Below, one piece after another: positions 1 through 5,777 of a stretch of 7,122 nucleotides of DNA; within the stretch, counting starts at the first letter, position 1; every line of letters begins with the position of its first letter. The stretch comes from Bifidobacterium breve. Lineage in GTDB: Bacteria; Actinomycetota; Acidimicrobiia; Acidimicrobiales; Ilumatobacteraceae. The DNA lies in assembly GCA_945889575.1 (NCBI GenBank), contig CAMDBY010000087.1, forward strand, positions 1 through 7,122. Direction: 5' to 3'. Under the pieces are notes generated by a model. It ran no database searches, had not been told where the DNA came from, and was given only the letters and a program-made list of their open reading frames with translations. The position numbers and the translations under genes are program-made.

Positions 1-98
1 GGTGGTAGGTGTTCCATAAGTATGTTGGCCACGTCTTCTCCTAGGTGTGATCGCAGGCCGACCTGCATGTCGAATCGTTGTGCTTCGCTAATTTTCAT
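1..98 (-). CDS. Second tandem copy of small tail-anchored membrane protein (partial, 3' end off window)
   Basis: This is the first 32 codons of a gene that starts at 98 (ATG) and runs off the left edge. The reading is MKISEAQRFDMQVG and so on, identical to the N-terminus of the complete gene at 159-422 except that codon 2 is Lys (AAA) instead of Thr (ACA), caused by one base (position 94 against 418). The same ribosome-binding site, AAGGA at 105-109 six bases before the ATG, is present. The missing part probably encodes the coiled coil and C-terminal membrane helix seen in the neighbour, but that lies outside the window. It is downstream of, and in the same direction as, its twin, with 60 bases between the twin's stop and this start. 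The function is unknown. Confidence 0.75.
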   Translation of the reverse strand, partial: MKISEAQRFDMQVGLRSHLGEDVANILMEHLP

Positions 99-104
99 AG
101 TAAA

Positions 105-109
105 TCCTT
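105..109 (-). promoter_or_regulatory. Ribosome-binding site of the left gene copy
   Basis: On the minus strand AAGGA lies six bases upstream of the ATG at 98. It is duplicated exactly at 429-433. Confidence 0.6.
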
Positions 110-158
110 TTGTATGGCCTTGTACAGCGATGTGTGCTGAACGGCCCAAATTTAGGAA

Positions 159-422
159 TTACAAAGAAGAAATATTTTGGTTCAGTTGAATCAGTAGAAC
201 GATGATGGCGGCTGACACCGTGAGTACGCCGCCGATGATGATTTTCAAGGTGCCGTTGATACGGCTGAGATCCTTGCGAATTTCGACGATGTCTTGTTTG
301 CGGGCGACGTCTGACCAGCCTGAAGGTGGTAGGTGTTCCATAAGTATGTTGGCCACGTCTTCTCCTAGGTGTGATCGCAGGCCGACCTGCATGTCGAATC
401 GTTGTGCTTCGCTAATTGTCAT
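159..422 (-). CDS. Small tail-anchored membrane protein with coiled coil, unknown function
   Basis: This complete 87-residue protein has a polar N-terminal part (about 1-38) containing MEHLPPSGWSDVA at 28-40. A charged, heptad-like segment follows (about 40-58, RKQDIVEIRKDLSRI), and one hydrophobic helix (about 59-80) with only a few residues after it, so it is probably anchored by its C-terminus with the rest in the cytoplasm. There is no signal peptide. I recall similar short proteins, with an LMEHLPPxGWxDVA core followed by a coiled coil and a terminal membrane helix, from Acidimicrobiia and other actinobacteria, always without a function. The ATG at 422 is supported by AAGGA at 429-433. 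A near-identical paralogue lies just downstream (1-98). The upstream neighbour on the same strand starts at 886 and ends 92 bases before this start, so co-transcription is possible. Confidence 0.8.
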   Translation of the reverse strand: MTISEAQRFDMQVGLRSHLGEDVANILMEHLPPSGWSDVARKQDIVEIRKDLSRINGTLKIIIGGVLTVSAAIIVLLIQLNQNISSL

Positions 423-463
423 AGTAAATCCTTTTGTATGGCCTTGTACAGCGATGTGTGCTG
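325..463. repeat. Direct repeat, right copy (pairs with 1-139)
   Basis: This is the partner of 1-139, with 138 of 139 bases identical. It spans the first 98 bases of the complete small-protein gene, its ribosome-binding site and 41 bases of upstream sequence. Beyond 463 the two sequences differ completely. Confidence 0.95.
429..433 (-). promoter_or_regulatory. Ribosome-binding site of the 159-422 gene
   Basis: AAGGA on the minus strand, six bases before the ATG at 422, fixes the start. Further upstream (464-514) a TATAGA on the minus strand at 492-497 could be a -10 box, but I found no convincing -35 partner. Confidence 0.6.
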
Positions 464-514
464 GGCGAGGCCGTATATGGCAAACGGTTTATCTATACAG
501 CGAATATTCCGTCC

Positions 515-886
515 TTATGCGGGGCTGAGGTGGTCAGTTATCCAGTCGGCAAAGTCTGAGGTGCGGCCATCGAAATGCTCAAGTTCTTCTTTGGTCAAGA
601 TGATTTTTAGACCTTCGGTGGTGCGTTGCAAGACAGCAGGGAATTCACCGGCGAGTGTGGAGATGACATCGTGAGGGGCGTCGTCACGGTGAAACAGATG
701 AAAGGGAACAGTGAATGATTCTGCGCATTGTTTCCATTCGGACTTCTTCGTGAACAGGCCGTGAGTGATTTCACATAGCGAACAATGAGTGATGCCGAGA
801 CGAGCACTGACCCAGTAGGAGACCTCACCCAACAATGTCGAGTCTGCGTCGTAGACGCCGATGAGTTCTGTGATGTTAGATGTCAT
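515..886 (-). CDS. Conserved hypothetical protein with HCxLCxITHG motif
   Basis: From the ATG at 886 this gives a 123-residue soluble protein with no signal peptide or membrane segment. The N-terminus contains YDADSTLLGEVSYW (12-25), followed by HCSLCEITHG at 34-43, whose His34, Cys35, Cys38 and His42 could bind a metal or form a redox pair. I recognise the combination of a [YV]-[ND]-A-D-x-x-L-x-G-E start with an HCxLCxITHG motif from an uncharacterised bacterial family, sometimes loosely labelled GTPase. No GTPase motif (Walker A, NKxD) is visible here, so I do not adopt that label. An in-frame ATG at 910 would add eight residues but sits against the T-tract of the upstream terminator with no ribosome-binding site. 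The 886 start has GGGGA about 11-12 bases upstream, which is loose, so the start is not certain. Confidence 0.7.
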   Translation of the reverse strand: MTSNITELIGVYDADSTLLGEVSYWVSARLGITHCSLCEITHGLFTKKSEWKQCAESFTVPFHLFHRDDAPHDVISTLAGEFPAVLQRTTEGLKIILTKEELEHFDGRTSDFADWITDHLSPA

Positions 887-912
887 AGATACGCAGATCC
901 CCAAGTGCATAG

Positions 913-957
913 ATAAAAAAATAGAGTCGGTAAGAGAATTCCCTTACCGACTCTATT
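913..957 (-). terminator. Rho-independent terminator of the fas1 gene
   Basis: A perfect 15-bp stem (920-934 pairing with 943-957) encloses an eight-base loop (935-942). On the minus strand it is followed directly by a run of seven Ts (plus-strand A at 915-921). It begins 13 bases after the fas1 stop codon. The stem is very stable and the T-tract well placed, so this is a confident intrinsic terminator for transcripts coming from fas1. Confidence 0.92.
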
Positions 958-970
958 CGTTAGTTTTTAT

Positions 971-1519
971 CTAGAGTGATGAAACATCAACTGATGCAGG
1001 TACAAGAACTGCGTCAATGACGTGGATGACTCCGTTAGATGCTGCAACGTCGGTTGCAGTTACATTCGATGCGTTCACTTTGACACCGCCCTCTGTTGTG
1101 ATGGCAAAGGCAGAACCTTCAAGTGTGGTGACATCGCCTGCAGCAACGTCAGCGGCCATTACTTTTGCTGCCACCACGTGGTAGGTGAGGATCTTTGTGA
1201 GTACTTCTTTGTTTTCTGGAAGCAAAAGCTTCTCGAGAAGTCCTGCTGGAAGTGCTTCAAACGCTGCATTGGTTGGGGCGAAGACTGTGAATGGTCCTTC
1301 TCCTGAAAGTGCTTCACCAAGACCAGCTGCTGTAACTGCAGCAACCAAAGTTGAGAATTCTGGGTTGCCCTGAGCAACTGCAACGATGTTGCCTACCTCA
1401 GTAGCCATTTCGGTTTCGTCAGTTGCGGCGACAGTGGTGTCAGAAGTTGAGCCATCTGATCCGCAGGCTGAAAGCAAAAGAACTGATGCTGCAGCAATAG
1501 CGATAATTGTTTTTTTCAT
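971..1519 (-). CDS. FAS1 (fasciclin) domain lipoprotein
   Basis: This 182-residue exported lipoprotein has a lysine-bearing N-terminus, a hydrophobic core and a lipobox LSAC (16-19), which predict cleavage and lipidation at Cys19. A Ser/Thr/Ala-rich linker (20-41) leads into one FAS1 domain, about 43-174. The usual landmarks are present: TVFAPTNAAF (78-87, the H1 motif), the Tyr-His pair at 113-114, and NGVIHVIDAVLVP (162-174, the H2 motif). The closest known architecture is the mycobacterial MPT70/MPT83 type of single-domain secreted FAS1 protein. Such proteins are linked to adhesion or surface interaction, but the ligand cannot be inferred. The ATG at 1519 has AGGAG seven bases upstream. 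The gene has its own terminator and a long, repeat-bearing leader, so it is probably monocistronic. Confidence 0.93.
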   Translation of the reverse strand: MKKTIIAIAAASVLLLSACGSDGSTSDTTVAATDETEMATEVGNIVAVAQGNPEFSTLVAAVTAAGLGEALSGEGPFTVFAPTNAAFEALPAGLLEKLLLPENKEVLTKILTYHVVAAKVMAADVAAGDVTTLEGSAFAITTEGGVKVNASNVTATDVAASNGVIHVIDAVLVPASVDVSSL

Positions 1520-1526
1520 TTTTTCA

Positions 1527-1531
1527 CTCCT
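1527..1531 (-). promoter_or_regulatory. Ribosome-binding site of fas1
   Basis: AGGAG on the minus strand with a seven-base spacer to the ATG at 1519 is a near-ideal Shine-Dalgarno site. Confidence 0.85.
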
Positions 1532-1541
1532 GTGAAATTAA

Positions 1542-1565
1542 TTGTTCAAAGGGTTAATTGAACAA
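1542..1565 (-). promoter_or_regulatory. Inverted repeat in the fas1 leader
   Basis: The arms TTGTTCAA (1542-1549) and TTGAACAA (1558-1565) are perfect reverse complements separated by eight bases. The element lies 10 bases upstream of the fas1 ribosome-binding site. It could be an operator for a dimeric regulator or a short hairpin in the mRNA leader. The sequence alone does not decide. Confidence 0.45.
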
Positions 1566-1572
1566 AATTAAA

Positions 1573-1587
1573 GTAATTCAGAATTAC
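1573..1587 (-). promoter_or_regulatory. 15-base palindrome upstream of fas1, candidate operator
   Basis: GTAATTC and GAATTAC flank a single central base as a perfect 7-1-7 dyad. It lies seven bases beyond the first inverted repeat, in AT-rich DNA (about 1531-1587) where the fas1 promoter is expected. No clear -35/-10 pair was identified, so the exact relation to the promoter is open. Confidence 0.4.
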
Positions 1588-1825
1588 GGCGATTTCTAGG
1601 CACCCGAGCACTTTTTCGTCACATTTACTCGAGACTTCTGAGGGCGGGTCAGTGGGATCAGATTTCTCCTCCGAAGGCCTCCACGCGAGGATATGGGCGG
1701 GGCTGGCAAACGGCCAGATGGGGCCATTTGTAACGGTCTGAAGGTATTCGGCTCGGGCGAACTAGTATGGAAAACGGATGTATTCGGCGTCTGGGGCGAG
1801 TTTCGCTCTGGGTACTGGTGCTTCT
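1588..1825. other. Intergenic region between fas1 and tRNA-Lys, no gene recognised
   Basis: These 238 bases separate the divergent fas1 and tRNA-Lys genes and must hold the tRNA promoter. The composition is clearly more GC-rich than the AT-rich fas1 leader. Small structures are present: a 5-bp stem at 1703-1707/1713-1717, and a nine-base direct repeat GTATTCGGC at 1744-1752 and 1780-1788. A 43-codon ATG frame on the minus strand (1596-1727) has no good ribosome-binding site. No known riboswitch or ncRNA was recognised. Confidence 0.5.
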
Positions 1826-1901
<76 letters not shown>

Positions 1902-1909
1902 ATGCGTTG

Positions 1910-1928
1910 CCATATATATGGTGACCAT
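1910..1928 (+). promoter_or_regulatory. Overlapping palindromes between tRNA-Lys and the crotonase gene
   Basis: The palindrome CCATATATATGG (1910-1921) overlaps the dyad ATGGT-G-ACCAT (1918-1928), and the pair ends immediately before the ribosome-binding site. TATATA at 1913-1918 could serve as a -10 box, but the bases where a -35 should be (around 1890-1895, inside the tRNA) fit poorly. This may be an operator/promoter for the crotonase-copA unit. The function is inferred only from position and symmetry. Confidence 0.3.
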
Positions 1929-1933
1929 GGAGG
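1929..1933 (+). promoter_or_regulatory. Ribosome-binding site of the crotonase gene
   Basis: GGAGG six bases before the ATG at 1940 selects this start over the ATG at 1927, which overlaps the site. Confidence 0.85.
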
Positions 1934-1939
1934 TTTGTT

Positions 1940-2710
1940 ATGGACCAAAAAGTTCGAGTATCGCGTGAGGCTGACATTGTCACCGTCACGCTGTGTAACC
2001 CAGCCAAGCGCAATGCGTTATCGATGGATGTTCTGAGGGAACTCACTGCCGCCTTTGAGGAGATTGCTGTCTCTGATGCGATGGGAGTCGTGCTTGCGGC
2101 TGAGGGCCCAGTTTTTTCGGCTGGACATAATTTTGGGGAGATGGCTGGGACGTCACGAGATGATGCGTTCGAGCTTTTTACTGTGTGTTCGAACTTGATG
2201 CAGTTGATGCATCGCATTCCGCAAGTTGTTATTGCTCGAGTGCACGCGCTTGCAACAGCTGCTGGGTGTCAATTGGTGGCCACGTGTGATCTTGCAGTTG
2301 CATCCGAGTCTGCAGGTTTTGCGATTCCTGGTGGCAAGGGTGGTTTGTTTTGTCACACACCATTAGTTGCGGTTGCGCGCAACTTGTCACCGAAGCGTGC
2401 ATTAGAGATGGCGATGACGGGTGACGCAATTTCTGCAGCGACTGCTTTGGAGTGGGGTTTTGTGAATGCCGTTGTTGCTGATGGGGAACTTGATGCAGCA
2501 GTGAATGAATTAATGGCGCGTGCGACACGCGGTTCACGTGAATCAAAAGCAATTGGTAAGCGTGCCTATTACGACCAAATTGTGTTGCCAGAAGATCAGG
2601 CATATGAATTTGCTTCGGCTGTTATGGCTGATGCTGTGGTGTCAGATGTTGCTCAAGAAGGCATCAATGCATTCCTGGCAAAGCGTTCACCTGAATTCGG
2701 TGGTAGGTAA
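1940..2710 (+). CDS. Enoyl-CoA hydratase/isomerase (crotonase) family protein, ECHDC3-like
   Basis: This is a 256-residue protein of typical crotonase length. The first oxyanion-hole segment is FSAGHN (59-64) and the second is around TAAGC (106-110), so a CoA thioester pocket is likely. LATAAGCQLVATCDLAVASE (104-123), followed by FAIPGGKGGLFC (127-138), closely resembles the ECHDC3 branch. The two glutamates that hydrate the double bond in classical enoyl-CoA hydratase (rat E144 and E164) correspond by eye to Gln111 and Gly131. Water addition by the usual mechanism is therefore unlikely, and another CoA-thioester reaction or a binding role is possible. The protein is probably cytoplasmic. Five bases separate its stop from the copper ATPase start, so the two should be co-translated. 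Whether that pairing is functional is unknown. Confidence 0.88.
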   Translation: MDQKVRVSREADIVTVTLCNPAKRNALSMDVLRELTAAFEEIAVSDAMGVVLAAEGPVFSAGHNFGEMAGTSRDDAFELFTVCSNLMQLMHRIPQVVIARVHALATAAGCQLVATCDLAVASESAGFAIPGGKGGLFCHTPLVAVARNLSPKRALEMAMTGDAISAATALEWGFVNAVVADGELDAAVNELMARATRGSRESKAIGKRAYYDQIVLPEDQAYEFASAVMADAVVSDVAQEGINAFLAKRSPEFGGR

Positions 2711-2715
2711 TAGGT

Positions 2716-4959
2716 ATGAGTGTTGTGTTGCCCCCGGCTTCCATTATTGAAGTGGAACTTGCAGTTCAGGGAATGACCTGTGGCGCATGTGCCGCCAAGA
2801 TTCAAAAAGAACTCAACGAAATTCCGGGCATTGAAGCGGCAGTCAACTACGCAACCGAGTCAGCAATGGTGGCATTCGACGGAGATTCGGTTTCCGAGGC
2901 GACTGTCATCAAGGCAATTGAAAATGCCGGGTATTCGGCGCGCGTGATGGATGATCAACCGTTTGACGATGATCTCGAAGCACGCTTACGTGCAGCATCC
3001 ATTCGTTTAGGAATTTCTGTTGTATTCACAATTCCCGTTGTCTTGTTGTCGATGGTGATGGCATGGCAGTTTCACAACTGGCAATGGTGGGCGATGGGTT
3101 TGTCGGCACCTGTTGTTACCTGGGGCGCCTGGCCGTTTCATAAGACCGCATTCCGCAATGCAATGCATGGTTCTTCCACCATGGACACACTGATCAGTGT
3201 TGGCGTAATTGCCGCGACCGCCTGGAGTATTTGGGCTGTTGTGTGGGGCGAGGCCATTTCGTCAATGGGGCATTCCGGAATGACAATGACACAATCCAGT
3301 TCGTCCCATGTGTATTTCGAAGTGGGTGCCACTGTCACATCGTTCATTTTGGTTGGTCGCTATCTGGAAATGCGAGCAAAGCATTCAGCAGGTGATGCGT
3401 TGCGGTCGTTGTTGGCATTAGGTGCCAAGTATGCGACGGTATTGCGCGATGGTGTTGAAGTGTCGATACCGGCGTCTGTGGTGCGTGAAGGCGACATGAT
3501 TGTTGTGCGACCTGGGGAAAAGATTGCTGCAGATGGAGTAGTTGCCGAAGGCGCTTCCAGCATTGATATGAGCATGGTGACAGGCGAGAGCGTTCCAGTT
3601 GATGTTGTGGTGGGCGATTCTGTGACATCGGCAACTGTGAACATGAATGGTCGCATTGTGGTGCGCGCTACTCGAGTGGGTGCTGAGACAACATTTGCGC
3701 GGATGGCCAAGTTAGTGCGCGAGGCTCAGGCCACGAAAGCACCGGTGCAGAGGTTTGCAGACAAAGTCAGCAGTATTTTTGTTCCGACAGTATTTATCAT
3801 CAGCGCAGCCACATTGGCTGGTTGGTTGTATTTCGATGGAGATGCTTCGAAAGCATTTACCGCTGCTGTTGCAGTACTGATTATTGCCTGTCCATGTGCG
3901 TTGGGTCTTGCGACACCTACCGCACTGATGGTGGGTAGCGGTCGCGCTGCTCAAATGGGAATTGTTATTAAAGGCATTGATGTTCTGCAAAGCACGCGCC
4001 GTATTGACACGGTGGTGCTTGATAAGACCGGCACCGTTACAACTGGCGTGATGACATTGGTTGATGTGATGTGTGTTGATGGAGTGTCTCGTGATGAAGC
4101 ATTGTTAAATGCCGGAGCTGTGGAGAAGAGCAGTGAGCACCCTATTGCGCGTGCCATTGTGCGTGCTGCTGAAGAAGAAGTTGGTGTGTTGCCATCGCTT
4201 GATGAGTTTGAATCGTTACCGGGTGTTGGAGCAACAGGTCGCATTGGCGGCACAATCATCACGGTTGGTCGTGAAGAAATGTTCCGTGAACGTCTCGTTA
4301 TTTTGCCGAAAGTCATTCGTGATGGGCTGGCATCGTCGCGCGAGTTGGGCCATACCGCGGTCATTGTGACTTGGGGAGGGCAAGCAAAGGCCGTGATTTC
4401 ATTGGCTGATCAGCCCAAACCGACCAGTGCTGAGTCGATTGCTTCGTTGCGGCTTATGGGTCTTGCGCCAATCTTGTTGACAGGTGACAACGCGACAACT
4501 GCGCGCGCAATTGCTGAATCTGTCGGCATTGAAACTGATGAGCATCATTTGTATGCCGGTGTGATGCCAGAAGACAAAGTTGCGGTGGTTCGCGATTTAC
4601 AAGAACGCGGCTATGCAGTTGCAATGGTGGGCGATGGTGTGAATGACGCTGCGGCGTTGACGCAAGCAGATGTTGGAATTGCAATGGGCGGCGGAACAGA
4701 CGTTGCTATGCAAGCAAGTGACCTCACCATTGTGAACGGAGACTTGCGGTCAGTTCCTGATGCGATCCGTTTATCGAGGGCAACACTTCGCACTATCCGC
4801 ACCAATGTGTTCTGGGCTTTTGCGTACAACGTGGCAGCAATTCCGTTAGCAGCCTCTGGCAGGTTGAACCCCATGTGGGCCGGCCTAGCGATGGCGTCAT
4901 CGTCTGTGTTCGTAGTGACAAACAGTTTGCGACTTCGTCGCGTAAAACTGCACCGTTAG
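2716..4959 (+). CDS. copA: Copper-exporting P1B-type ATPase
   Basis: This complete 747-residue inner-membrane pump couples ATP hydrolysis to export of Cu(I). An N-terminal heavy-metal domain carries GMTCGAC (19-25). Membrane helices span about 97-215, with a Met/His-containing external loop (MGHSGMTM, 184-191). The actuator domain has TGES (289-292). The membrane metal site CPC is at 392-394. The phosphorylation motif is DKTGT (Asp436), the nucleotide-binding site includes SEHP (473-476) and a GVGATG element (503-508), and the hinge has TGDN (589-592) and GDGVND (639-644). The last helices contain Tyr704-Asn705 and Met726 with following serines, which match the Cu(I) transport-site residues of the CopA subgroup (P1B-1) rather than Zn/Cd pumps. 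The start lies five bases after the crotonase stop and has only a weak ribosome-binding site, suggesting coupling. No CsoR-type regulator or copper chaperone gene is in the window. Confidence 0.95.
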   Translation: MSVVLPPASIIEVELAVQGMTCGACAAKIQKELNEIPGIEAAVNYATESAMVAFDGDSVSEATVIKAIENAGYSARVMDDQPFDDDLEARLRAASIRLGISVVFTIPVVLLSMVMAWQFHNWQWWAMGLSAPVVTWGAWPFHKTAFRNAMHGSSTMDTLISVGVIAATAWSIWAVVWGEAISSMGHSGMTMTQSSSSHVYFEVGATVTSFILVGRYLEMRAKHSAGDALRSLLALGAKYATVLRDGVEVSIPASVVREGDMIVVRPGEKIAADGVVAEGASSIDMSMVTGESVPVDVVVGDSVTSATVNMNGRIVVRATRVGAETTFARMAKLVREAQATKAPVQRFADKVSSIFVPTVFIISAATLAGWLYFDGDASKAFTAAVAVLIIACPCALGLATPTALMVGSGRAAQMGIVIKGIDVLQSTRRIDTVVLDKTGTVTTGVMTLVDVMCVDGVSRDEALLNAGAVEKSSEHPIARAIVRAAEEEVGVLPSLDEFESLPGVGATGRIGGTIITVGREEMFRERLVILPKVIRDGLASSRELGHTAVIVTWGGQAKAVISLADQPKPTSAESIASLRLMGLAPILLTGDNATTARAIAESVGIETDEHHLYAGVMPEDKVAVVRDLQERGYAVAMVGDGVNDAAALTQADVGIAMGGGTDVAMQASDLTIVNGDLRSVPDAIRLSRATLRTIRTNVFWAFAYNVAAIPLAASGRLNPMWAGLAMASSSVFVVTNSLRLRRVKLHR

Positions 4960-5777
4960 TCTCTCCTAGTTGTTTCGTTCTTTGCAAGAACATGTTGTAC
5001 CCGTTTGATGGCGGTGTATTTATGGTTACGAACAGTTCGTGGTGACACACCTTGGTCTGTAGCGATGTCGTCTGCATGTCTTCCTTCACCAAGTGTTCGC
5101 AGTAGTTCAATCTGTGGTGTGCTCACTCCCATTTCAGATGCATACGACAAGACATCGTCAAGTTCTTGGTCGACCGTCTTTACAAATTGGGCTTCTTCTA
5201 TTTGTTGCAGCGCTTCGGAACCGACCTGTGTTTCAGAAACTCTGCGCAGCCGTTGGTCACGGACAAACCCGTAGTACTCGACATCACGAACAAGATTTGC
5301 GGCGATTTTTACGTGGCGGCGGTCGTATGGGAATTCACGAATCACCATCCACGCGGTGGAGATCGCGTCACCAATCGCGTTTTCTACTCCGCCCGGCGTG
5401 ATGCGTCCACGTCTGCGGGCTACCGACATGACAGCCGGCATGATGCGGTGCAGACATACACGCGCCGCAAGATCATCATGTGCAGCAAGCCGCGTCATGT
5501 GCCACAACACGAGGTCTCCGGCTTCGTCGTCGTATGGCATGCCAAAGCCACAGACAGTCAATAAGTCATCAAGGTCTGCCACGGGACGAGGCAAGAAGTC
5601 CCATGTGTTGACACGGCGCAGAACGCTGGGTCGGTGGGAAAGGCGAGCCCATTCGTCAATGAATTGTCTGGCAGGGCCAGAGGTAACGGTGGACCACACG
5701 AGGGCGTTGGGAAGTGGTTGGTCAGAGTCGGAATCTGTCTGTGTTTGTCGGTAATAGGGATGTATTGCAAATGTCAT
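4956..5777 (-). CDS. Sigma-70-like / helix-turn-helix regulatory protein
   Basis: From the ATG at 5777 this gives 273 residues. The C-terminus (about 220-264, TPQIELLRTLGEGRHADDIA continuing to VSPRTVRNHKYTAIKRVQHVL) is a helix-turn-helix of the sigma region 4/LuxR kind. The middle (about 106-178) has helices resembling a degenerate sigma region 2, with DAISTAWMVIREF at 137-149 followed by RHVKIAANLVRDVEYYGFVRD. The N-terminal part contains LVLWHMTRLAAHDDLAARV (89-107), a pattern I associate with sigma-like proteins of Acidimicrobiia and relatives. It may be an atypical sigma factor or a DNA-binding regulator. Target genes are unknown. An in-frame GTG at 5840 would add 21 residues rich in Cys and His. 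Neither start has a clear ribosome-binding site, so a leaderless transcript is possible. The stop codon shares bases with the convergent copA stop (overlap 4956-4959). Confidence 0.7.
   Translation of the reverse strand: MTFAIHPYYRQTQTDSDSDQPLPNALVWSTVTSGPARQFIDEWARLSHRPSVLRRVNTWDFLPRPVADLDDLLTVCGFGMPYDDEAGDLVLWHMTRLAAHDDLAARVCLHRIMPAVMSVARRRGRITPGGVENAIGDAISTAWMVIREFPYDRRHVKIAANLVRDVEYYGFVRDQRLRRVSETQVGSEALQQIEEAQFVKTVDQELDDVLSYASEMGVSTPQIELLRTLGEGRHADDIATDQGVSPRTVRNHKYTAIKRVQHVLAKNETTRRD

Larger units (their letters stand above)
1..139. repeat. Direct repeat, left copy (pairs with 325-463)
   Basis: Positions 1-139 match 325-463 with a single mismatch (T at 94, G at 418), an offset of 324 bases. 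The match stops sharply at 139/463 and is cut by the window edge on the left, so the true repeat may be longer. It covers the 5' part of each small-protein gene and 41 bases upstream of each start codon. A single tandem duplication of a 324-base unit (140-463) would explain the arrangement. Confidence 0.95.

Noticed and set aside
1..139. Insertion-sequence end or CRISPR repeat as explanation for the direct repeat
   Set aside because: There are only two copies, they carry part of a protein-coding gene, and there are no terminal inverted repeats, transposase or regular short spacers.
1596..1727. 43-codon ATG frame on the minus strand upstream of fas1
   Set aside because: It has no good ribosome-binding site and an arginine/proline-rich translation typical of random GC-rich DNA; it is kept only as part of the unexplained intergenic region.
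3360..3710. 116-codon antisense frame inside copA (and similar frames at 3951-4364 and 4611-4874)
   Set aside because: These are shadows of a strongly supported P-type ATPase gene and show no recognisable protein features.
2716..4959. Zn/Cd- or Ag-specific P1B ATPase instead of a copper pump
   Set aside because: CPC with downstream Tyr-Asn and Met-Ser positions fits the Cu(I)/Ag(I) group; the motifs expected of Zn/Cd pumps in the last helices are absent. Silver cannot be separated from copper by sequence.
4977..4991. Small hairpin (6-bp stem, three-base loop) near the end of copA
   Set aside because: It lies within the sigma-like coding region and lacks a T-tract, so it is not a supported terminator.
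5166..5754. Two 132-codon plus-strand frames opposite the sigma-like gene
   Set aside because: The minus-strand frame has a coherent HTH domain; these translations are Arg/Ser-rich shadows without a domain or start signal.
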